Shown: positions 8,119-16,490, numbered from the stretch's first letter. The stretch is DNA of 64,000 bases from JBFWRI01 sp050248995 (GCA_050248995.1 JBFWRI010000006.1:7589-71588), one strand, 5' to 3'. Made by a program: numbers and translations. Notes: generated by a model not told the origin, from the sequence alone.

Positions 8119-9791
8119 TGTTCGCCATTTCCCTTCCGACGTCTGAACCAGGCCGCCAGGGCCAGGTGTATGGCATCGAAGTCGCCGTCAAAACCTTCAC
8201 CCGCGCGTGGTGCCGTTATACGAAACAGGAAAAACTGTTCGTGCTGCCCGAACATCCGTGGTCGATGAATGTGTTCCTTGATCTGGCGGCGATGGAAGGC
8301 ATTCCACCCGAGCGCTGCGTGCAGCTGGCCGGTGAAAACCTGCGCCTGATCGACCAGATCACCACTGTCTTTCAGCCCGACCCGATGATTTTGAACATCG
8401 CGTGGCTGCGCGCTATCCAGAAACCTCCCAGCTTTGCCATCTGCGGCCTGACACATACCATGACCGGTGTTTCCGCCGCCAACGTCGTCACCAGTTATGT
8501 GAATTACCCCACGCAGCAGGGCGACGCCATCATCTGCCCGTCGCAGGCCATTAAAGACGTAATGGAAACGCACTTCCGCCTGTCGGAAGAATACCATAAC
8601 CATCGCTTTGGCTTAACGGGTGCCAGCGCCTTCCATTGCCCGGTTGAAACGCCCGTCATCCCGCTGGGCGTCGATGTCGAGAAATTCGCCAATCGGGCCA
8701 CGCCTGACAAGCGCAAGAAACAGCGCGAAACGTTGGGTATCAAAGATGACGAAGTCGTTATCCTGTTCTTCGGTCGCATGAGCTATTTCAGCAAATCGCA
8801 TCCGCTGCCGCTGCTGCTGGGCGTTGAACGCGCCGCGCAACAGCTGAAAGGCAAGCAGAAGATCCGCCTTGTGATGATGGGCTACTTCAATCCGCCCGAG
8901 ATCGAGCCCAGCTATCACGCACTGATTAAGGATGTCTGCCCCAGTGTGCAGGTTGATGTCGTCAGCAAGGATGATCCGCGCCTTGAAGGTGATTTCTGGG
9001 CCGGCGCCGATATCTTCACCTCGCTGGTCGACAACTATCAGGAAAGCTTCGGCCTGACACCAATCGAAGGTATGGCCGCCGGCCTGCCCTGCGTCATTAC
9101 CGACTGGGATGGTTACCGCGACGGCGTGCGCCATGGTGTCGACGGCTTCCAAATTCCAACCGTTGCGCCGCCACCCGGCACCGGTATGGAATTGGCCTAT
9201 CGCTACTTCCACAGCGGCAATAACTACGGCGAATATCTTGCCAGCACGGCACAGTCGGTCGCGATTGATATCGATTTACTAGCGGCGGCCTTCGCCGTTC
9301 TGGCATCCGACCCTGAAAAGCGCAAACAGATGGGGGCCAACGGCCGCAAGCGTGCGCAACAGCTTTATGACTGGTCAGTCATCATCCCGCAGTACGAAGC
9401 ACTCTGGAAATCGCAGGCGGAAAAGCGCCGTACGTTCGCTACGCCCGCAACCCCGCCGGGGTGGAAGGCCGTGCATAGCGGCTATCCCGACCCCTACACC
9501 GTTTTCAAATCGTTCCCCACCAAGCACCTGACAATGGAAGACAGGGTATCTGTCGCTTGCACGCCCGATGATGTGGAGCGCATCCTGAAGCACGACATGA
9601 ACAAGTTTCTGCCGTCGGTGCTGATGCCGATTGAAAAGTCCATCGCGCTGCTGACGTGGATATCAACCCAGCCCGAAGGCACCACACTGCAACAGGCTTT
9701 TGAAAAGGTCGGCCCCGGCACCGGGCCCGACAAGTTCTTCCGTACCATGGGCTGGATGCTGAAAAACGCATTCGTGCGTTTGGTGAAATGA
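8118..9791 (+). CDS. GT4-family glycosyltransferase
   Basis: This 557-residue protein is a GT-B retaining glycosyltransferase of the group-1 (GT4) type. The C-terminal domain carries the diagnostic ADIFTSLVDNYQESFGLTPIEGMAAGLPCV block, with the paired glutamates E309 and E317 (E-x7-E) that hold the sugar nucleotide. VVILFFGRMSYFSKSHPLPL begins that domain. The N-terminal domain includes QVYGIEVAVKTFTRAW. About 130 residues after the canonical fold (from about 430) form an extra C-terminal region I do not recognise. The acceptor is unknown; a surface polysaccharide or lipid-linked sugar is likely from the family. The stop overlaps the next start as ATGA. Confidence 0.85.
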   Translation: MFAISLPTSEPGRQGQVYGIEVAVKTFTRAWCRYTKQEKLFVLPEHPWSMNVFLDLAAMEGIPPERCVQLAGENLRLIDQITTVFQPDPMILNIAWLRAIQKPPSFAICGLTHTMTGVSAANVVTSYVNYPTQQGDAIICPSQAIKDVMETHFRLSEEYHNHRFGLTGASAFHCPVETPVIPLGVDVEKFANRATPDKRKKQRETLGIKDDEVVILFFGRMSYFSKSHPLPLLLGVERAAQQLKGKQKIRLVMMGYFNPPEIEPSYHALIKDVCPSVQVDVVSKDDPRLEGDFWAGADIFTSLVDNYQESFGLTPIEGMAAGLPCVITDWDGYRDGVRHGVDGFQIPTVAPPPGTGMELAYRYFHSGNNYGEYLASTAQSVAIDIDLLAAAFAVLASDPEKRKQMGANGRKRAQQLYDWSVIIPQYEALWKSQAEKRRTFATPATPPGWKAVHSGYPDPYTVFKSFPTKHLTMEDRVSVACTPDDVERILKHDMNKFLPSVLMPIEKSIALLTWISTQPEGTTLQQAFEKVGPGTGPDKFFRTMGWMLKNAFVRLVK

Positions 9792-10066
9792 CTACCGTTC
9801 TCGGCTTTATCATCGGTGCCTGCATTGGCAGCTTTGTGGCCTGTGCCGTTTATCGCCTGCCCCGCAACCGGTCGCTGCTGAACCCACCGTCATCGTGCCC
9901 GGCGTGCGGCCATGTGCTGCGCTGGTATGAAAATATTCCTATATTTAGCTGGCTGATCCAGCGCGGCCGAGCCCGCTGCTGCGAGGCGCTTTTAAGCCCG
10001 TCTTACCTGCTGATCGAGACCTTGGGCGCCCTGCTGGGCGGATTCGTGGCCTGGCTGGCCTTTTAA
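9788..10066 (+). CDS. Orphan prepilin-peptidase N-terminal domain (PF06750-like)
   Basis: The 92 residues match only the N-terminal part of type IV prepilin peptidases. GACIGSFVACAVYRLPR is followed by CPACGHVLRWYENIPIFSWLIQRG and then SPSYLLIETLGALLGG. In full enzymes this domain binds zinc through two cysteine pairs and is linked to methylation, and the aspartyl-peptidase membrane domain follows. Here the frame stops after the first membrane region, so the peptidase domain is missing. The second zinc pair is altered: C37 and C40 are present, but C64 and C65 are adjacent rather than C-x-x-C. It overlaps the glycosyltransferase stop by four bases. It is either a reduced standalone protein or a decaying remnant. 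Confidence 0.7.
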   Translation: MTTVLGFIIGACIGSFVACAVYRLPRNRSLLNPPSSCPACGHVLRWYENIPIFSWLIQRGRARCCEALLSPSYLLIETLGALLGGFVAWLAF

Positions 10067-10205
10067 AACAGGCAATTACACGCTTTTTCTTGCTTTCTGC
10101 GCTCAAAACCTCTACAAAACCGGCACCTTGTTCCGGGCATTTGACCCGGGGCTGATGACCAGCCGCTGTGGCTGTGTCGCGATAACCCAGAAGGAAGGAG
10201 AACGC

Positions 10206-10562
10206 ATGCCGTTCTACGAATCTATCTTTATTGCCCGGCAGGATGTCACGCCGGCACAGGTGGAAGCACTTACCACCCAATTCACTGATCTGCTGAAAGC
10301 CAACGGCGGCAAAGTGACAAAGACCGAGAGCTGGGGTCTGCGTCGCCTGGCCTACCGCGTCAACAAGAACCGCAAGGGCCACTACGTCATGTTCAACATC
10401 GACGCACCCGCACCGGCCGTTCAGGAAATGGAACGCAATATGAAGATCAACGAAGACGTTCTGCGCTTCCTGACCGTCAAGGTTGACGAGCTGGAAGAAG
10501 GACCGTCACCGATGCTGCGCAAGCAAAAAGAACGTTTTGAAGGTGAAGGAGAAGCCGCATGA
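10206..10562 (+). CDS. rpsF: 30S ribosomal protein S6
   Basis: S6 binds the central domain of 16S rRNA together with S18. I start at ATG 10206-10208 (MPFYESIFIARQDVTPAQVE) because AGGAG lies seven bases upstream and S6 proteins begin this way; an in-frame extension of 26 codons upstream has no support. The 118-residue length is usual. Conserved blocks TKTESWGLRRLAYRVNKNRKGHYV and EDVLRFLTVKVD are present. The stop overlaps rpsR as ATGA, so the two partners are translationally coupled. Confidence 0.97.
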   Translation: MPFYESIFIARQDVTPAQVEALTTQFTDLLKANGGKVTKTESWGLRRLAYRVNKNRKGHYVMFNIDAPAPAVQEMERNMKINEDVLRFLTVKVDELEEGPSPMLRKQKERFEGEGEAA

Positions 10563-10882
10563 TGAATGATCGTCCCGCACGCGCACCGCGTGAAGATGGC
10601 GCCGAAGGCGGTTTCGCCGGCAAGCGCTCTGGTAGTTTTGGCGGCGGTTTCCGCCGTCGCAAATCGTGCCCGTTTACCGGCACGAACGCCCCCAAGATCG
10701 ACTATAAGGATGTCAAGCTGCTCAGCCGTTATGTAACGGAACGCGGCAAGATCATCCCCAGCCGCATCTCGGCTGTCAGCACCAAGAAGCAGCGTGAACT
10801 GGCGCAGGCCATCAAGCGCGCACGCTTCCTGGCCCTGATGCCCTACGCGGCTCAGGTCGGCGGCGCTAACGAACGCGACTAA
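10559..10882 (+). CDS. rpsR: 30S ribosomal protein S18
   Basis: S18 forms a heterodimer with S6 on the 30S platform. The 107-residue protein has a glycine- and arginine-rich N-terminal extension of about 35 residues, then the core: RRRKSCPFTG, IDYKDVKLLSRYVTERGKIIPSRI and the KKQRELAQAIKRARFLALMPY helix. The extension is longer than in E. coli S18 but common in alphaproteobacteria. It lies between rpsF (four-base overlap) and a DUF2232 gene. Confidence 0.97.
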   Translation: MMNDRPARAPREDGAEGGFAGKRSGSFGGGFRRRKSCPFTGTNAPKIDYKDVKLLSRYVTERGKIIPSRISAVSTKKQRELAQAIKRARFLALMPYAAQVGGANERD

Positions 10883-10890
10883 GCACGGCC

Positions 10891-11880
10891 ATGACCGATA
10901 CATCCGCCAACCCGAACAACAGCAGCCGCGCCGGCTTCAGTGCCAGCGCGCACATGCTGTCGTTCCTTGGCGGCTGCATCAGCGGGGTACTGTTCGCGCA
11001 GGTTTTTGGCGGCGGCTGGTTTGGCATTCTGTGTGCCTATCTGTGCATCCTGCCAATTTATCTGGCGGCACTGGCTGGCGGACGTGGCCCTGCCATTACG
11101 GCAACGGCCTTCAGCCTGCTGGCGGTCTTTCTGCAACAAGGCGGCATGGCGGCGGCTATTTTCGCCCTGATGTTTGCCGTGCCGGCTATGGTGGTTGGCC
11201 GCGTCAGCCTGATCCGGCTGCAGGGCAACTGGGTGGATGGCGGCATCGTGCTGCAAACCCTGCTGGTTATCGGCAGCCTTTTGGTGCTGTTCGCAGCCAT
11301 GATGGTCAGCACGCACGAAGGCGGTCTGGCGGCTTCCCTGGCGAAAGTGGCTGAAAGCTATGTCGATGTCTTCCAGCAGATGAATCCCGAAATGACGCCC
11401 GAGCAGGCCCAGCAAATGACGGAAGTCTTTACGCGCGCCCTGCCCAGCATCATCATCTGCAGCTGGTTTTTCGTGCAGCTGGTTAACCTGGGTATTGCCC
11501 AGTGGGTGGCAAACGAAATCGGCAAGGCCCAGCGGCCGGTCATCAAGGCAAGCGCGCTTGAACTGCCCAACTATATCTCGGTCGCTTTTGTGCTGTTTGC
11601 ACTGGCGCCGTATGTCACCGATTCCAACGTTGGTATGGTGACAGGCACGATCGCCGTGTTGCTGGGTGTAGGCATGGCCCTTGTCGGCCTCGCCATTTTG
11701 CACCTGATGATCGACGGCTTCATGCGCCGCCGCAACTGGAACCGCGCGCTGCGCGTTGCCGTGTTCGTATTCTACTATCTGGTCATGATGGTCGTGCAGG
11801 TGCCGCTATTCCTGGCGCTGGCGCTCGGCCTTGCCGACCCTTGGCTCAAGTTCCGTAACAAGCTTAACCTATCTGTATAA
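10891..11880 (+). CDS. DUF2232 multi-pass membrane protein
   Basis: This 329-residue protein has about eight hydrophobic segments and the residue pattern of DUF2232, found between rpsR and rplI across alphaproteobacteria. The segment QMNPEMTPEQAQQMTEVFTRALPSII, a soluble loop between membrane segments, and the SWFFVQLVNLGIAQW helix are typical of that family. The molecular role is not established; the conserved position suggests cotranscription with ribosomal proteins. It starts eight bases after rpsR and ends 15 bases before rplI. Confidence 0.85.
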   Translation: MTDTSANPNNSSRAGFSASAHMLSFLGGCISGVLFAQVFGGGWFGILCAYLCILPIYLAALAGGRGPAITATAFSLLAVFLQQGGMAAAIFALMFAVPAMVVGRVSLIRLQGNWVDGGIVLQTLLVIGSLLVLFAAMMVSTHEGGLAASLAKVAESYVDVFQQMNPEMTPEQAQQMTEVFTRALPSIIICSWFFVQLVNLGIAQWVANEIGKAQRPVIKASALELPNYISVAFVLFALAPYVTDSNVGMVTGTIAVLLGVGMALVGLAILHLMIDGFMRRRNWNRALRVAVFVFYYLVMMVVQVPLFLALALGLADPWLKFRNKLNLSV

Positions 11881-11895
11881 ACTAAGGAGAGTACC

Positions 11896-12447
11896 ATGAT
11901 TGATGTAATTCTGATGGAGCGTGTCGAACGCCTCGGCCAACTGGGTGACGTTGTCCGCGTGCGTCCGGGTTTTGCCCGCAACTACCTGCTGCCGCGCAAG
12001 AAAGCCCTGCGTGCCACACCGGCCAACCTTGAATTCTTCAAGGGCAAGAAGGCTGAAATCGAAGCGACCAACCTGGCCGCCAAGAAGGATGCCGAAAAGG
12101 TTGCCGCAAAGGTTGACGGCAGCAAGCTGGTTGTCATCCGCCAGGCGGGTGAAGCCGGCCAGCTGTTCGGTTCGGTCACCGCGCGCGATATCGCCGCCGA
12201 CCTGAAGACCGCCGGCACCACCGTTGACAAGTCGCAAGTGCAGATCGACACGCCGATCAAGTCCCTGGGCCTGTACAAGGTAAAGGTTCGCCTGCACCCG
12301 GAAGTTGCCGTGACGATCAGCGTCAACGTCGCCCGTTCGCAGGAAGAAGCGGAAGTGCAGGAAAAGACCGGCCACGCGATTGTGAAGAAGGAAGAAGCTG
12401 CTGCAGCGGAAACCGCTCCCGAACCCACAAACGAAACCGCAGCCTAA
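11896..12447 (+). CDS. rplI: 50S ribosomal protein L9
   Basis: L9 bridges ribosomes on the L1 side and helps reading-frame maintenance. AAGGAGAG precedes the ATG. The N-terminal domain has MIDVILMERVERLGQLGDVV and VRPGFARNYLLPRKKALRAT, followed by the long connecting helix and the C-terminal domain (GQLFGSVTARDIAADL, KSLGLYKVKVRLHPEVAVTI). The 183 residues include an acidic, alanine-rich tail of about 35 residues, common in alphaproteobacteria. A strong terminator follows at 12467, which ends the rpsF-rpsR-DUF2232-rplI operon. Confidence 0.97.
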   Translation: MIDVILMERVERLGQLGDVVRVRPGFARNYLLPRKKALRATPANLEFFKGKKAEIEATNLAAKKDAEKVAAKVDGSKLVVIRQAGEAGQLFGSVTARDIAADLKTAGTTVDKSQVQIDTPIKSLGLYKVKVRLHPEVAVTISVNVARSQEEAEVQEKTGHAIVKKEEAAAAETAPEPTNETAA

Positions 12448-12466
12448 TATATCGCCATCTGGAAAA

Positions 12467-12489
12467 GCCCCGCATTGCGGGGCTTTTTC
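12467..12489 (+). terminator. Rho-independent terminator after rplI
   Basis: A perfect seven-base-pair stem GCCCCGC (12467-12473) / GCGGGGC (12477-12483) with a three-base loop is followed by TTTTTC. AAAA precedes the stem. It lies 20 bases after the rplI stop and cleanly separates the ribosomal operon from dnaB. Confidence 0.93.
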
Positions 12490-12508
12490 TTTTATAGAAT
12501 TACCCCCG

Positions 12509-12526
12509 TTATCCTCGTTATCCACA
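12509..12526 (+). promoter_or_regulatory. Tandem DnaA-type boxes upstream of dnaB
   Basis: A perfect TTATCCACA (12518-12526) directly abuts an imperfect TTATCCTCG (12509-12517), giving two 9-mers head to tail 48 bases before dnaB. DnaA boxes in front of a replication gene would allow DnaA to regulate helicase expression. The pairing of a strong and a weak site argues against chance. Confidence 0.5.
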
Positions 12527-12573
12527 GGCAGTTTCCGTTGGCCTAGGCCCGATTCGACGTCTATCGTCGGGTC

Positions 12574-14076
12574 ATGGCCGACCTTATCCGCATGCCCCAA
12601 AACCCCGTTCCTGCTGCCGTTGGCACAGGCGCTGAATACCGCCAGCAACCCCACAACATCGAAGCCGAACAGGCGCTGCTAGGCGCGCTGCTGGTCAACA
12701 ACAAGGCCTTCGAAAAGGTTGGCGAGTTCCTGCGTGCCGAACATTTCTTTGACGCGACGCACAGCCGTATCTTTGCCGCCATCAATACGTTGATCGAAAA
12801 AGGCCAGGTCGCCAATCCGGTCACGCTGAAGCCGTTTTTTGAAACCGACCAGATGATGCAAAACAACTGGGGCGGTGTTGGTTATCTGGCTCAGCTGGCC
12901 GCCAGTGTTATTACCGTCGTCAACACCGAAGATTACGGCCGGACACTGCATGATTTATACCTGCGCCGCATGCTGATTGATATCGGCGAAGGCACCGTGC
13001 TGGATGCCTATGCGCCTGATGTCGAAGAAACAGCAATGGAACAAATCGAACAGACTGAAGCCAAGCTATTCGACCTTGCATCCACCGGCGACGTACGCGG
13101 CGGCTTTATCAGCCTTGAAAAATCGCTGACACAGGCCGTGCGCACAGCCGAAACCGCTTTCAAGCGCGCCAGCCATGTGACCGGCGTCACCACGGGTCTG
13201 CGCGACATGGACCGCCGTCTGGGCGGCCTGCAGAAATCCGACCTGATTATCCTCGCTGCCCGCCCCGCCATGGGCAAATCGGCGCTGGCCACGAACATCG
13301 CGCTGAACGCGGCGCGTGCTTATATCAAAAGTTCTGGCAGCGAAGGTTCGGGCGCCGCTATCTTCTCGCTGGAAATGTCGGCCGAGCAGCTGGCAAACCG
13401 TATTCTGGCCGATGTCTGCAGCATCCCGTCCGATAAAATCCGCCGCGGTGAAATCCGTGCCGACGACTTCCAGAAACTGTATAACGGCACGCAGGAAATC
13501 TATAACACGCCGCTATACATCGATGATACACCCGGCCTGTCGATTGCCGGCGTGCGCACCCGCGCGCGCCGCCTGAAACGCCAGCATCCGGAAATCGGCT
13601 TGATCATCATCGATTACCTGCAGCTGCTGCGCGGCAGCAGCACCAAGAATACCGACAACCGCGTGCAGGAAATCTCGGAAATTACGCGCGGTCTGAAAGC
13701 CATCGCCAAGGAACTTGATGTTCCCGTGCTGGCGCTGTCACAGCTTAGCCGCGCTGTCGAAGCGCGTGAAGACAAACGCCCGCAGCTGGCCGACCTTCGT
13801 GAATCGGGAACGATCGAACAAGACGCCGACGTCGTGATGTTCATCTACCGCCAGGAATATTACCTGTCGCGCGAAGAGCCGATCAAGAAGGGCGACGAAG
13901 ACGAAAGCAAGTTCCTGCAACGTTGTCAGCGCTGGCAGGAAAACATGGAAAAGGCCCATAATCTGGCCGAAGTCATCATCGCCAAGCAGCGTCACGGCCC
14001 TACCGGCACAGTTGACCTGTTCTTCGATGGCATGTTCACGCGCTTTGCCGACGTCGATAAGGACCATCACCAGTAA
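12574..14076 (+). CDS. dnaB: Replicative DNA helicase DnaB
   Basis: DnaB is the hexameric helicase that unwinds the replication fork. The 500-residue length fits the family. The N-terminal DnaB_N domain begins at about residue 25 (PHNIEAEQALLGALLVNNKAF). The RecA-like C-terminal domain has Walker A in ARPAMGKSALATNIALNAA, Walker B in IGLIIIDYLQLL, and the DRLGGL-like linker before it. The LSQLSRAVEAREDKRPQLADLRESGTIEQDAD block contains the arginine-finger region, and AKQRHGPTGTVDLFFDGMFTRF closes the domain. The upstream DnaA-type boxes and rplI terminator indicate its own promoter. The stop overlaps the next ATG by one base. Confidence 0.98.
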   Translation: MADLIRMPQNPVPAAVGTGAEYRQQPHNIEAEQALLGALLVNNKAFEKVGEFLRAEHFFDATHSRIFAAINTLIEKGQVANPVTLKPFFETDQMMQNNWGGVGYLAQLAASVITVVNTEDYGRTLHDLYLRRMLIDIGEGTVLDAYAPDVEETAMEQIEQTEAKLFDLASTGDVRGGFISLEKSLTQAVRTAETAFKRASHVTGVTTGLRDMDRRLGGLQKSDLIILAARPAMGKSALATNIALNAARAYIKSSGSEGSGAAIFSLEMSAEQLANRILADVCSIPSDKIRRGEIRADDFQKLYNGTQEIYNTPLYIDDTPGLSIAGVRTRARRLKRQHPEIGLIIIDYLQLLRGSSTKNTDNRVQEISEITRGLKAIAKELDVPVLALSQLSRAVEAREDKRPQLADLRESGTIEQDADVVMFIYRQEYYLSREEPIKKGDEDESKFLQRCQRWQENMEKAHNLAEVIIAKQRHGPTGTVDLFFDGMFTRFADVDKDHHQ

Positions 14077-14555
14077 TGCATAATCTCTCCCTGCTTGATA
14101 AGGACTTGTCGGTCATTTTCCCCGAGCCATCATTGCAGGCAGAATGCAGGGCAGCGCGTGATAAAATCCTGAAAGCCGGTCTGCTGCAGCTGTTCAAGAA
14201 AAATCTGGCCCTGTTTATGGCGTCCGAATTTCATGATGTCTTTGACCGCGAACTCGAGATTGTTATGGCGGGCCGGCCCGACGGCGGCGGCTTTATAACT
14301 GTCGCTACCGAAAAAGAAAAATATATGTTCCTGTGTGCGCCTGACGGCCCCACAAAAGCCTTTAGCGTAAAAACCTGTGACGTCATGGCCGGCGGCGAAG
14401 TGCACAAACTTGTCCGCAGTCAAGACCTGCAGGAAGCTTCGGAAAACGCCGGGCCGGTCAGGCCAGAAACAGAGGCGCTTATCCTGGAACTTTGCTCTGC
14501 TGCCCCCAGCGTGCCCTTTTGCCTTGTTTTCGGGGCTACACGCAGCCTGAACTAA
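14076..14555 (+). CDS. Unrecognised protein coupled to dnaB
   Basis: The 159-residue soluble protein starts on the last base of the dnaB stop (TAATG), so it is probably translated by reinitiation. It has a helical first half (AARDKILKAGLLQLFKKNLALF) and beta-rich middle (ITVATEKEKYMFLCAPDG, FSVKTCDVMAGGEV). I see no catalytic motif, signal peptide or membrane segment. In many alphaproteobacteria alr or radA follows dnaB, so this gene is a lineage-specific neighbour. Function unknown. Confidence 0.65.
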   Translation: MHNLSLLDKDLSVIFPEPSLQAECRAARDKILKAGLLQLFKKNLALFMASEFHDVFDRELEIVMAGRPDGGGFITVATEKEKYMFLCAPDGPTKAFSVKTCDVMAGGEVHKLVRSQDLQEASENAGPVRPETEALILELCSAAPSVPFCLVFGATRSLN

Positions 14556-14557
14556 TG

Positions 14558-14586
14558 GCCCCCCTTGGGGGCTGACAAACAGCCCC
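14558..14586 (+). promoter_or_regulatory. Two overlapping, mutually exclusive hairpins before mlaE
   Basis: Hairpin A pairs GCCCCC (14558-14563) with GGGGGC (14567-14572). Hairpin B pairs GGGGCTG (14568-14574) with CAGCCCC (14580-14586) across ACAAA. The two share bases 14568-14572 and cannot both form. Neither is followed by a full T-run. The pair lies between the preceding stop and mlaE, and could act as an attenuator or anti-terminator switch or simply stabilise the transcript. Confidence 0.4.
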
Positions 14587-14605
14587 GGCATGCTAGATTT
14601 TGCGC

Positions 14606-15397
14606 ATGATTACCCTTGCCAACAATGCTTTGCAGACCATCGGCGCAACCGTCCTGAACTTTGCCCTCGGCACCGGCCGTTTTACCCTGTTCACGGCCAA
14701 CAGTGTCAGCCACATCCTTCGTCCGCCCTATTACCTGCGCCAGTTGGTGCGGCAGATGCTGGATATCGGTTATTACTCGTTGCCGGTTGTCGGCCTGACA
14801 GCCCTTTTCACCGGCATGGTCCTGGCACTTCAATCATATACCGGCTTCTCGCGCTTCAATGCCGAAAGCGCTATTGCCAACGTTGTCGTGCTGTCGATGA
14901 CCCGCGAACTTGGTCCCGTGCTGGCAGGCCTGATGGTCGCTGGGCGCATCGGTGCAGCCATTGCCGCTGAAGTCGGCACCATGCGCGTTACTGAACAGAT
15001 CGATGCGTTGACCACGCTTTCAACCAGCCCGTTTAAATATCTGATCGCACCACGCCTGCTGGCGGGCATCCTGATGCTACCTGTTCTGGTATTGATTGCC
15101 GATATCATCGGCGTTATGGGGGGCTGGCTGGTCGGTGTCTACCGACTTGATTTCAATTCGGCGAATTATATCCACCAGACGCTTGATTTCATGGAACCGA
15201 TCGACGTTATTTCCGGCCTTATCAAAGCATCTGTTTTCGGCTTCATCATCACCCTGATGGGCTGCTATCATGGCTTCAATTCATCGGGTGGTGCGGCCGG
15301 CGTCGGAACAGCCACGCGCAACGCGGTTGTCAGCGCATCCATTCTTATCCTGGTCACGAACTACATCATGACCGGCATCTTCTTCTCGGAAGGATGA
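14606..15397 (+). CDS. mlaE: MlaE-type permease of the lipid-transport ABC system
   Basis: MlaE is the integral membrane subunit of the MCE-type phospholipid transporter. I chose ATG 14606-14608 over the TTG two codons earlier. The 263-residue protein has about six hydrophobic segments. Diagnostic blocks are VVGLTALFTGMVLALQ, LSMTRELGPVLAGLMVAGRIGAAIAAEVGTMRVTEQIDAL and the final GVGTATRNAVVSASILILV. The ELGP and GRIGAAIAAEVGTM motifs are characteristic of the permease family. A small gene at 15399 separates it from mlaF. No mlaD (MCE subunit) gene lies in the window. Confidence 0.93.
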   Translation: MITLANNALQTIGATVLNFALGTGRFTLFTANSVSHILRPPYYLRQLVRQMLDIGYYSLPVVGLTALFTGMVLALQSYTGFSRFNAESAIANVVVLSMTRELGPVLAGLMVAGRIGAAIAAEVGTMRVTEQIDALTTLSTSPFKYLIAPRLLAGILMLPVLVLIADIIGVMGGWLVGVYRLDFNSANYIHQTLDFMEPIDVISGLIKASVFGFIITLMGCYHGFNSSGGAAGVGTATRNAVVSASILILVTNYIMTGIFFSEG

Positions 15398-15398
15398 T

Positions 15399-15671
15399 AT
15401 GACTGGCACAATGCCCCACATGTCGATCGAAGAATTCCAGGCGCTGGCGGAAGACGTTTTTAACGACGATCCTGCCTATATGATTGACCTGCGCAACGCG
15501 CTGGCGGCTTGCGACAGGGACAGGGGCAAGATGCTCGACGTATTAGGCGATTTTGTTGAACGTGCCGGCAATGAATATATTGAACGCACAGGCGCACCAA
15601 TTCGCGATGAAGATTTCACAGCGCGGGTCATGGAACAAATTCGCATGAAGGAAGGTCGGCACCATGCCTAA
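15399..15671 (+). CDS. Small unrecognised protein between mlaE and mlaF
   Basis: The 90-residue acidic helical protein begins one base after mlaE and overlaps mlaF by eight bases, so all three are translationally linked. A GGAAGGAT precedes the ATG. The sequence (MSIEEFQALAEDVFNDDPAY, ALAACDRDRGKMLDVLGDFV) predicts three or four helices and no membrane segment. I do not recognise the family. An accessory role in the Mla complex, comparable with the STAS protein MlaB elsewhere, is possible from position only; the sequence does not look like STAS. Confidence 0.65.
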   Translation: MTGTMPHMSIEEFQALAEDVFNDDPAYMIDLRNALAACDRDRGKMLDVLGDFVERAGNEYIERTGAPIRDEDFTARVMEQIRMKEGRHHA

Positions 15672-16446
15672 GATCGAACTGCGCGATGTCAAAAAAGCTT
15701 TCGGCCCTAAAGTGGTGCTGGATGGCATTTCGACGAAAGTCGAAAAAGGTCAGTCGCTGGTTGTCATCGGCGGCTCGGGCAGCGGCAAGTCGGTCACGCT
15801 GAAGTGCATTCTGGGACTGATGGAGCCTGACAGCGGCCAGGTCCTGATCGATGGACAGGATACGACCCACCTGCGTGGCGGCGCGCGCGAAGAAATGATG
15901 AAAAAATTCGGCATGCTGTTCCAAGGTGCGGCTTTGTTCGACAGCCTGCCGGTATGGGAAAACGTGGCCTTCGGGCTTATCCAAGGCCAACAGATGAAGC
16001 GTGCCGAGGCCAAAGAACGTGCTATTGCCAAGCTGGAACAGGTAGGCCTGAGCGCTGACGTCGGCGAGCTGCGTCCGGCGGAACTATCGGGCGGCATGCA
16101 AAAGCGCGTGTCGCTGGCCCGCGCCATCGCCGCCGAGCCGGAGATCATCTTCTTCGACGAACCCACAACTGGCCTTGACCCCATTATGGCCGACGTCATC
16201 AACGAACTGATTAAGAAATGCGTGCGCGAACTGGGGGCCACGGCTGTTTCCATCACGCACGACATGGCGTCATGCCGCCGCATCGCAGACCGTGTGGCCA
16301 TGATTTATGAAGGGAAATTCATCTGGGAAGGCGCCGTGCAGGATATCGACCGCAGCGGCAATGAATATGTTGATCAGTTTATTCACGGCCGCGCTGAAGG
16401 CCCCATCAAAATGCAGGTTAAAGGCTACGCCCGCGCCCAAGGGTAG
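15664..16446 (+). CDS. mlaF: MlaF-type ATP-binding subunit
   Basis: MlaF is the cytoplasmic ATPase that powers the MlaE permease. The 260-residue protein is a complete ABC domain: Walker A GGSGSGKS at about 36-43, a Q-loop in LFQGAALFDSLPVWENV, the signature LSGGMQKR, Walker B EIIFFDEPTTGLDP and the H-loop in VSITHDMASCRRIADRVAMI. The C-terminal region VDQFIHGRAEGPIKMQVK is typical of MlaF. It overlaps the small gene before it, which supports one transporter operon mlaE-(90-residue protein)-mlaF. Confidence 0.94.
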   Translation: MPKIELRDVKKAFGPKVVLDGISTKVEKGQSLVVIGGSGSGKSVTLKCILGLMEPDSGQVLIDGQDTTHLRGGAREEMMKKFGMLFQGAALFDSLPVWENVAFGLIQGQQMKRAEAKERAIAKLEQVGLSADVGELRPAELSGGMQKRVSLARAIAAEPEIIFFDEPTTGLDPIMADVINELIKKCVRELGATAVSITHDMASCRRIADRVAMIYEGKFIWEGAVQDIDRSGNEYVDQFIHGRAEGPIKMQVKGYARAQG

Positions 16447-16490
16447 TCGCGGTTAATGGAATAAGAAATATTCTAAGCCTTTTGTTGCAT

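Noticed and set aside
8118..9212. Long minus-strand frames opposite the glycosyltransferase
   Set aside because: The GT4 motifs lie on the plus strand; the antisense frames have no ribosome-binding site or family signature.
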